A stretch of DNA of 64,000 nt from Apodemus sylvaticus (Eukaryota > Chordata > Mammalia > Rodentia > Muridae). The stretch's first letter is position 1; every line of letters begins with the position of its first letter. The notes under the pieces are model-generated. The model did not search any database, was not told the origin of the DNA, and was given only the letters and a program-made list of their open reading frames with translations. The translations under genes and the position numbers were made by a program. Below are positions 55,969-64,000 of this stretch, in pieces. The DNA lies in NCBI RefSeq assembly GCF_947179515.1, contig NC_067473.1:83668013-83732012 (forward strand), in the 5' to 3' direction.

Positions 55969-56330
55969 ATCTGGAAGCAGCTAGCGCGAAAAAGCCGAAC
56001 CTCCTCCAGCCTTCGCCAGTCACGCCCTCCCAGCAGCGGCTCGCAGCTCGCCGACCCGGCCTGCTGAGCCGCAGAGCCTCCCAGTTACCCTCGCCTCTCC
56101 CGCGTACTTCCGAGAGATTCTAGAGAAAACCGCACGCCTAGAAAGCTCACGTTCCGGTAGGGAAAGCCTGTAAAGATGGGTTCATTCAAAGTGTGAGCGG
56201 TTGGCAGACCAGGGAAAAGCGCATCTTCTGACGCTCCGTCACCAAACCGACTACTGCATTTCACCAGCCCAGCCTTGTCGCCCGTCCGTGTCCTCGGCCC
56301 CTGGTCGAGCGCCAATCACAGGAACAGTTA

Positions 56331-57284
56331 GCTTCTTTGATTAAAAATACCTTTTCTAAAGAAAAGAATTTGAAAACGGCCTAAAACAGTGAAAAGATAG
56401 CCTCCCGAGGGAGGGGGGGGATACAGTCCCTCCCATTCATCACCACTGGGAGGGGGGTTGCTTGGAGGAGGAGCCACAGGCCTTTGTTTTGTTTTCTTCA
56501 TGTTTTGTTTTTATTCTTATTATTTTGAGTAAGTGCGAATCTTTAATAATTAGAAACAATATAGAAGAATGATTATTAAATCATCTAAATATTTTCTTAA
56601 ACTGGAAAATCTTATGGTCACGAGATTAACATAATTAGCCAACAGAATAACATGGCTGGCAAAGAGAACACAAGCAAATAGATCTTTGCATTTCTATAAT
56701 CACAGTATCTAAATTCATAGCCTTTATTGGTTCTGTGGTTTTTGCATTGTTTACCTAGAAGCAAATCTGTGTAATGATTTAAAAAGAAATATTGTATTGC
56801 AGTTCTTTCATTTAATAAATATTGGTACTTAGTGACAAAATGTTTCTGCCCTCTGGGGATACCAGGTTAGTAGGCAAGAAAATCAGGAAACAGAGAAAAG
56901 TCTGATGTATGTGATTTCCAGAGCCCAAGCAAGGTACATATTAATCTAATGCCAAAGGTGACATAATGGAACACTATCAAACGGACAAGATTTCAGGATT
57001 TCCTGCCTTTGGCCCCAGAATGGAGTAAAGTGGAAAAGGTTTAAGTTTTCATTCCATCCCTTATCATATGCACAATCTCCAACCTCCAGTGCATGATCAT
57101 GAAAGTGTAGATTAGAGTTACAAGAGTCAGACTCTATCTCCTGGAAGCCCTAACTAGATAAGCTCTGCCACCAGCGTTCAGATCCAATTAAAAGACAGCA
57201 GTGAAAAGCAGAAAAAGATTTGTTGAATGTGCTTACATCCGGGAGAGTGACAAAGAACCAGAGACAAACAGGCATTCTCAAGGA

Positions 57285-57322
<38 letters not shown>

Positions 57323-58955
57323 CCCAACTTGTTTTTAGATCCTGACCCTTTAGCTGAGGATTAAGTTGTAAAACAGAGATTTATACGCCTTGCAAAGAAA
57401 CCCAGGTCCAGATGTGGTCTGGCTCAGCATTAGCCCATCACAGTATCAGCTTCTCTATCTTCTGCAAGGTGGTCTGACAAGTCCTCCCACTGTGACATCT
57501 TTAGGAGGCAGTTCTTCCTCTGGCTGGCCTGAGTTTCAGCCTTTTATTATGTTACTCACCGGGAAAGTCCTCAGATTGCTTGTAGTTTTATGCTGTTACT
57601 ACATCTGGAGTATGGGTGCCCAGCCTAGCAATGAACAGGTTCCAGAGAGGATACTTTGTAAATCACCATGTCAGGGACACTTTGCAACTCTGACTAGCAA
57701 TCAGAAATGTATTTATATACAGATTTCAAAAACATTGCCGATTTCACGGATAGCGATCCTAACCATTTTGTCTTGGACATAACATTTCTAGTATGTTCAG
57801 GGTTCCAGGCTAAGCACAGATGGAATAGATTTTATCGTCAACCCCATAGCCCTATTCCTAAAACTCTGCAAATCATTTCAGCTTAAGCAAGCATGATGTA
57901 GCAACCCATCCTTAGGCTGGCAGCAGTTTGCGGTTTCAAGATGCTAGATAGAAAATAGAATCTGAGTCAGTCCAGATGAATCACCCTGCTTTAAGCACAA
58001 AACTTTTGACTTTTAATGGTCAGTCATATTACTTGAAAATGAGCCTAAGTCTGAGAAGTCAGGCTTAGGAATCATTGTAGCTGTTATTTAATTTTGTAAT
58101 ATCTGTACCTATAATCTTATAAGAAGTTTTTAATAAAACAATTCTTATGCTTTTAACTTAACATTACAGCAATCAGGTATAAACCGATCTTTCTAAGAAT
58201 GATAAATCCTAATACCTCGCTCTTCGTCCATTCTTTATTATCATTCTTATACCACCTATACATGTTGTTATATTATCCTAGTCATTCTAACTTGTTAATT
58301 ATTCCTGAGCTCTTATTAGAGGCTTAATATGTATGGCTCTTTATCCTGTGCATTAGATTTCTAAGAAAAATCTAAATATTCTGTAAAAGTTCTGTGCTGT
58401 CATTTCTCCTGTCCTGCTGAACAATGCCAGCCACTTCTGAGTTCATACTATTCTAATTATTTTGTTCCTGAGTTTGCTTAAGGGCAGATAGCAATCTTCA
58501 AGGCATAGAGAAGACTCTGAAGTAGGGACAACTAAGGTCATTTCCCATAAAGCAAGGGGTAGAACATTCAACGAATTTTTCAGGGGTCTACAGAAGCAAT
58601 TTGTTCTCAAAATAGTATTTAAAAAGAGCATTGTTTGCTCCAATATATAAAGGACCCTATTAACTTTGTGGTTGCTGTTTAGATGTAAGCACTCCTAATT
58701 GTCACCATTTAGTCTGTCATTGTCTGGGTATCTGCTATCTAATGACTGTCACACCCAGAGCTTGCAATTTTTTCTTCATTATTGTCTATTCTCAGTTTTC
58801 ATGCTTTTCTGTTGTCTTTAATTTTTTATCATTGCATGTTATATCATTTATATAGGATACAATTAAAGAATCACAAATTGTCTGATTAATTTGGGAAAAC
58901 AGTACTGAATATATTATTATTGGACTATACATCCCTCTGGGAGTCTTACAAATGG
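56331..58955. other. Region upstream of Lancl2, mostly unassigned
   Basis: No gene is recognised. It includes a G-rich run at about 56406-56422, (CA)n at 57289-57319, and 57400-58600, which has the look of decayed ERV-derived DNA (GTATTTATATACAG, AATAAAACAATTC) that I cannot assign. Confidence 0.35.
57289..57319. repeat. (CA)n microsatellite
   Basis: About 15 uninterrupted CA units. Confidence 0.95.
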
Positions 58956-58959
58956 ATAA

Positions 58960-59440
58960 TTTGTCCTTCAAAATAAAAGTGGCATATCCCCCCTTTCTCT
59001 CCTCCCATCCCTCCAATATCACTTTCCCTCTCAAGTTCATGTGGGGTTTTTGTTGTTGTTTTAAATCCACTGAGTTCATTTTAATGCTTCCTGTGTGCAT
59101 GGGTGTAGGACCATCTACAGTCCCATTTAGAGCTGATCAGAGTCTATTCTCTGCCCATTGATTAGTTGTAGATCTATATATTAATCACCATCTACTGTAC
59201 AGAAGCTTCTCTGATGAGGCTTGAGGGATGCACCAGTCTATGCGAATAAGGATATAAACAGTTCACTGTTGTGTCCATTTAGCAGAATAATAGTACTAGG
59301 TTCTTCCCCAAGGCCTATGATCTAGCTGGTCTTGGGTTTGGGCCCAGTTAACAATATAAAACAGTATGAGGCAGGAGTTCCACCTTGTAGAATGGGTTTT
59401 AAATCCAATAATAAAGGCTACTCCCATAATATTTGTGATA
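58960..59440 (-). mobile_element. Rodent L1 3' UTR fragment, antisense
   Basis: AGAAGCTTCTCTGATGAGGC and TTTAGCAGAATAATAGTACT match the same 3' UTR type seen at 48230-48330. Confidence 0.7.
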
Positions 59441-59459
59441 CTTACTGGTTTTCAGACCT

Positions 59460-59880
59460 AGAACAAATAGTTGAGGTAAATATTTTGTATATAAAAGCAG
59501 ATCTGGCCTCCAAGTTCTCCCAGCATCACTAAGTCCCTACCTGGCTGGGGTGCCCTGACCCCCAGACTCTTTACCATGTAATCCACATTTGGGCTTCCTT
59601 CCTTCCTTCCTTCCTTCCTTCCTTCCTTCCTTCCTTCCTTCCTTCCTTCCTTCCTTCCTTCCAACCTACCTTTCCTCCTCCTCTTTCTCCTCCCCACTCA
59701 TCCTCTTCTTTTTTCTCTCTTTCTCTTTTCCCTGCCCTCTGTCTCCTTCCCCATGGTGACTTTCCTGGCCTCCTTCCTTGGTGCTAGTGAACTCACTGCC
59801 TGTGACCAGTTTGCCAATAAACCTGCATTTAGATACACTTCAATCTGGCTTGAACCTGCTCATTTGACTGGCTGAGAAAT
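59460..59880 (+). mobile_element. Probable ERV LTR with TATA box and poly(A) signal
   Basis: TATATAAAAG at about 59488, then GCCCTGACCCCCAGACTC, an expanded (TTCC)n, GTGACCAGTTTGCCAATAAA (poly(A) signal at about 59815) and CTTGAACCTGCTC. This is the U3-R-U5 order of a mammalian LTR. Boundaries are uncertain. Confidence 0.5.
59594..59662. repeat. (TTCC)n tetranucleotide repeat
   Basis: About 17 uninterrupted units within the probable LTR. On the minus strand it is (GGAA)n, the repeated core recognised by ETS factors. Confidence 0.95.
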
Positions 59881-61285
59881 AACTTATCTATTTATTGCAC
59901 AAGTGCACATATCTTGCCAGCCCAGTCATTGCAGCTCCCAGAATTCACAACTGGACAATATAATGAATTCTGTGTTTGTTTGCTCCCCAATAGCACACAT
60001 AGCATTATGAAAGCCAACAACAAACAAATGAAGCTGCCAGTTATGCCTGCTTTGTTTTACATGTCCTGCACATTGGTGGTGTTTTCAACAATGGGATCTT
60101 GCCATCGAGCTCTGGGGGGTAATTAATAGGATGTAACCTTTGGAAAAGGGGTGTCTACAGAACTACACTGACCAGTAGTTCCAAAGAAAAGGTAACCCAT
60201 TCCGACTCTGGCTCTGGACTCTTTTGTGGGTGTGGGGGATATTTTATGGTATACTAAGGGAGGCGTTGACCCCATAATCATAGAGTAACTCCATGCAAAC
60301 TTCTTGTTCATAAATATATTTTTAGGAAGCTTCTAAAGTAGCATGTTTCCATTTAAAAGGTCTTTAGTATTAGTTTTCTCCCTCACGTTCCCTTCCCCTC
60401 CCCTGCCCTCTCAAACCCTGCCTCATTCAATGTCCTCTATTCCATTGCTTGCTTTCCCCTTCATAGCACCTGTGTGAATAGCTTTTTACATTTAGCAATT
60501 TGAATTTCTGTATACTTTACAGTTTTATAATATGTAGTTAATCCATAGTAAGCCATTAGGTTTTAAAACTGGACATACTGGGCCATTGACATAGGTATTT
60601 TGAATCAGGCTTTAGCATCATTTTTGGTAGCCTTCTGTAACTTTTGTAATTTTTTGTTGTATGGTGACCTGATGTGGTCCTGATTAGGGAGGTGGAGTTT
60701 TCTGTACTTTTTTGTATATTTTGTATATTTTATGGGCCATCAATTTTTATATATTATAGATATCATGTCCATGTTCAAAATATGTTCTACTATAGGGGAA
60801 TAACATATGGTTACTTTATTGGATCATTATTACAGCATAAATTTTCATTTTGACTACTTACATATTAGTTCTAGGGTTGTTATTTTCATTCATTTAATAA
60901 GATTTTCTTAGAACATTTGTCTATTTAAATATGTTTTGTGTCTCTATGAATTTTAATTGTTAATTGGATATATGCCTGTTATCCCCAGATCTTATAATGT
61001 ATGTTTGACCTAGAGTTCTTACTAGTTTTGGATTTTTTGTTCCTTTGTTTTTAATTATTTTAAATTTGGCTATTTTATATATTTTTTTGTTTTGATGGAA
61101 AGTTGTTCTCTGGAAATTATTTTAAGTTTGTAAGCCACATTCCTGGAATTAGTGCCTTGCTGTTTAGGCTTATTATATATGTTCTGTTTGAGTTCAAATA
61201 CTAATTGTATTTAGGTGTATAGTATATGTTAGAATGTTACGTCTAATGTGTGTTTTAATGTTAAAAGTTGAAACTGCTTCATTTC
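59881..61285. other. Intergenic sequence, unassigned
   Basis: AT-rich with no recognised gene; possibly old ERV or L1 remnants. Confidence 0.35.
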
Positions 61286-61412
61286 TTTTTTTTTTCTTTT
61301 TTTTTCTCTGCCTTTATCCCTCTTGCTTAGGTTCACAGTTACTGGGATTTGAACTCATGACCTCCTAAAGAGCAGTCAGTGTTCTAAACCGCTGAGTCAT
61401 CTAGCCAGCCCT
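61286..61412 (-). mobile_element. B2 SINE fragment, antisense, with 16-bp target duplication
   Basis: T-rich start, TGGGATTTGAACTCATGACC and GCTGAGTCATCTAGCCAGCC are antisense B2. Flanks GAAACTGCTTCATTTC (61270-61285) and GAAATTGCTTCATTTC (61413-61428) are a target duplication with one mismatch. The element is internally shortened (about 127 bp). Confidence 0.85.
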
Positions 61413-61428
61413 GAAATTGCTTCATTTC

Positions 61429-62169
61429 ATGGGAGCCATGAGTTGAGAATAATTTTGTCACTAGTGTTATTTGGTATGATCCAGGCAGTTCTTCTGATGA
61501 AATTTAAAGGTCTGGAATTTTGCCCCAGTGTGTTCCCTATATTTTGCTGTTTTGGGGACTTAGTTGTTTATAGTAGTAATTTATCACACTTTCTAGTTAT
61601 AATTGGTCTTGTCACATAGAACCTCCTCCAGAAATCATCAAAACTTTCTGGATCCTCATAATGGAAGTCCTGTGGTCCCCAGTGAGCATTTACTATTTTG
61701 TTTGTGCTATCGGTCACAGTATTATCTAATGAGACTTGGAATGTTAACTGTGGTATGGCAATAGATCATAATAGTATTTGTAGACTTACAAAATTTTAAG
61801 TACTTCAAGGTTCAGCTGCTGGCCCTTCTGTCTTAATTTGTAAAAGGCTTTAAAACAATATTGTGGATGATTCTTCTGTGGTGCGTTATTATGTATTTGT
61901 GTTATTAGGATCCTTTAAAGATGACACCATATCTCCTAGGAATATTACTTAACTTTTGGGTTTTAACCTCCAGCTCTATAGGATGTGGATCCTCAGAATC
62001 AGGCACCATCAATTTTAGATGATTTTTTCATGATTTGCTCAAACAAAAGCTTTTAATGCAGTCAATTTTATAGTCCACCTGATACATAGTCAAAGGAGTG
62101 TTGTCTGAGGTTTATCTCGCTCATTTTCCCCCATACTTTTATTTTTTCTCCTATTTGTTTTTTGTTTTG
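61429..62169. other. Intergenic sequence, unassigned
   Basis: AT-rich; no feature recognised. Confidence 0.35.
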
Positions 62170-62175
62170 GTTTTG

Positions 62176-62482
62176 TGTCTTAGTTAGAGTTTTACTGCTG
62201 TGAACAGACACCATGACCAAGACAAGTCTTATAAAGAACAACATTTAATTGGGGCTGTGTTACAGATTCAAAGGTTCAGTCCATTATCATCAAGGTGGGA
62301 TCATGGCAACATCCAAGCAAACATGGTGCAGGAGGAGCTCAGAGTTCTACATCTTCATCTGAAGGCTGCTAGCAGAATACCAGCTTCCAGGCAGCTAGGA
62401 TGAGGGTCTTAAAGCCCACTCCAACAGGGCCACTCCTTCTAATAGTGCCACTCCCTGGGCCAAACATATACAAACCATCACA
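62176..62482 (-). mobile_element. ORR1A-type MaLR solo LTR, antisense
   Basis: TGTCTTAGTTAGAGTTTTAC to ACAAACCATCACA, close to the ORR1A pattern (AGTTCTACATCTTCATCTGA, AGGCAGCTAGGATGAGGG). Flanking GTTTTG at 62170-62175 and 62483-62488 is a probable target duplication. Confidence 0.9.
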
Positions 62483-62488
62483 GTTTTG

Positions 62489-64000
62489 ATAACCATTTTT
62501 CATGACTTCAAGCTCTCCTATCTCCAGCTCTTTGCATAGAGCAGAGAGTTTCCCTCCTTCAGCACCAAGCCACAGTAGTACAAAGAGTTTGAGGATGAGC
62601 TAGCTGTATTACACACCAGGCCTTGTGTACTGCAGTACACCAAGCTTAGTCTCTGGTCACGAAACATTACTGGAAGTGTTATATTTTATTACTATCGCCA
62701 GATGGTTTAATTAGTTTGAAAAATTGTATATCTCCAGTTATTTTGCCAGTGGTCTGCTGTTTATTCATTGGATTCCTTCATGGAATCCTGACAACTATAC
62801 TAGTTGTCATGAGCATGCTATTTCAGAAATGTAAATGAAAACATTTATGCCTCTCCACAATATCACATTTTATTGGAAAACAATAAATTTGCAAGTCTTA
62901 GTGGACTCAATAATAGCAACTTGTCTGATAATTCCTCCTACTTTGGTAATAGGACCAAAGCAAATGCTTGTTCATTTACTGCAAATGGAGTCTGTACTGA
63001 CAGGTAACAGACTTAGAAACAGCCATCATGAGAAAGAAGCCGCTGGAGGTCAGGCTACCAGAGTCAGGATTAGGAGTGAGGATGTAGTCAGCTGCAAGGG
63101 ATAAGAGGGAGGTCCCAAGGTGGAACAGGAACTAGCAGTTTCAGGTCAAGCTAGGTTGGCAGGTGAAAGGGCATGTGGCATCTGAAATCCCAGGGACAGA
63201 AGTTCTCTGCCTGTCAGTACCTGAGGCAGATAGCAAGTATTCTGTGATAGGTGTGTGGAACCAGTGCCCTACAATGATGGGTGTTCATCACTTTATAGGG
63301 TCCAGGAGAAACTTCTTTTGGCCTCATCTGTCTTACACATTCCTGGGCTGGTTTCCATGATATGATTTTAATACACCCATATTCCCCTACAGTCTCAATT
63401 TGCCACAATAAATGAACAGGGTGGCACCCTTTCTACTCGCAGGAATACATCATTTGAGCCACGTGGGTGGTGCTGGACAGACTGGGCTGTTTTCTTGTCC
63501 TCTCAAGAACACCATGATCCCCCACCCTTGAAATGGAGTGAAAGCCGCCTTTGTAATGGAGTCCCCCAGAACAAGCCTTAAAAACTGTAAAAACTCACTG
63601 TTTTTTCCACAATGTGAAGTGACTTAGAACTGGTCGTAGCCTGATCACAACACACAGTGTAGGAGAAAGCCCCATCTCAAAAATGGTGCACGGCACTTGA
63701 CAAAACTGAGTCACAGAAATAGTACTGAAATAGCAAGTGGATGTCGTGGTAGCATCCCATAGCATGCTGTACTTCCGGTGTTCAGCTGTGTTGGTCATCT
63801 CTCTCCTACTTTCAGCAAAGAAAATATCCTCAATGTTCACATTTTCCGTGCCTGCAGAGTCGGGAGCCCCACCTGTTAACGATCGTTACTAACCTTCTCT
63901 AAGAGTCATTCTTCCCCCTTGAAGACCTCAGTAAATAATACAGAAACTGGTCCTCATGGAAGATGATGTGTGATAATGTAAGGATCTCTCCACCAGTTTC
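62489..64000. other. Intergenic sequence, unassigned
   Basis: No exon or element is recognised. Frames at 62835-63104, 63163-63360 and 63595-63840 lack family motifs and are treated as chance. Confidence 0.35.

Larger units (their letters stand above)
55480..56330 (-). promoter_or_regulatory. Lancl2: CpG-island promoter of Lancl2
   Basis: CpG dinucleotides, scarce elsewhere in the window, are dense here, with many CGG/GCG runs on both sides of the exon 1 start codon at 55847. No TATA box is evident, which fits a housekeeping CpG-island promoter with dispersed start sites. The transcription start is not determinable from sequence. The island ends abruptly at an L1-derived 3' end near 55330 and at AT-rich sequence past 56330. 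Bidirectional initiation is possible but no divergent gene is seen. Confidence 0.85.

Noticed and set aside
63595..63840. 81-codon minus frame near the window edge as an exon
   Set aside because: No splice sites or family motif could be supported.

Overview
This is nuclear DNA from a murine rodent, almost certainly mouse (Mus). The evidence is young B1 and B2 SINEs, ORR1/MT-type MaLR LTRs, a rodent URR1 hAT element, an ERV-L pol fragment and L1 copies with mouse-type 3' ends. There is no bacterial operon, CRISPR array or phage. I found no undescribed biological system; the interest lies in one gene and in the unusual rearrangements inside its introns.

One protein-coding gene is supported: Lancl2 (LanC-like protein 2), on the minus strand. 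All nine coding exons can be placed with consensus splice sites and matching phases: exon 1 55644-55847, exon 2 44790-44907, exon 3 31477-31684, exon 4 29823-29970, exon 5 28776-28922, exon 6 26900-27082, exon 7 16078-16254, exon 8 12825-12897, exon 9 8777-8871. They join into an intact 450-codon frame that starts with a myristoylation-type MGETMSK N-terminus and carries the LanC zinc ligands (Cys321, Cys367, His368). The promoter is a CpG island at about 55480-56330. A 3' UTR probably runs to an AATAAA at 7121-7126 (minus strand).

Layout: 1-7100 lies downstream of Lancl2 and holds MaLR LTRs, a roughly 250-bp-period composite tandem repeat and an ERV-L integrase relic. 7100-55850 is the gene, with introns of 10.7, 13.1, 1.5, 0.9, 1.7, 10.6, 3.2 and 4.0 kb. 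Intron 8 has a 14-copy 27-bp minisatellite. Intron 6 has a twin-primed inverted L1, a retrocopy splitting an LTR, and a 44-bp copy of exon 7 inside an old L1. Intron 2 has a 5'-truncated young L1 nested in an older L1, a head-to-head L1 pair and a URR1 inside a MaLR. Intron 1 has an L1 carrying a solo LTR with target-site duplication, then another L1 carrying an LTR, a B2 and a B1. 56330-64000 is upstream intergenic sequence with no recognised gene.

Points most worth a second look: the exon 6 splice donor sits in a three-copy tandem repeat, so three near-identical donors lie 30-32 bp apart. Two short, near-identical local copies (44 bp of exon 7; 63 bp of an LTR) look like templated insertions. 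The minisatellite can be read as a variant-repeat map. No database search was possible, so repeat family names rest on recognition of consensus-like sequence.
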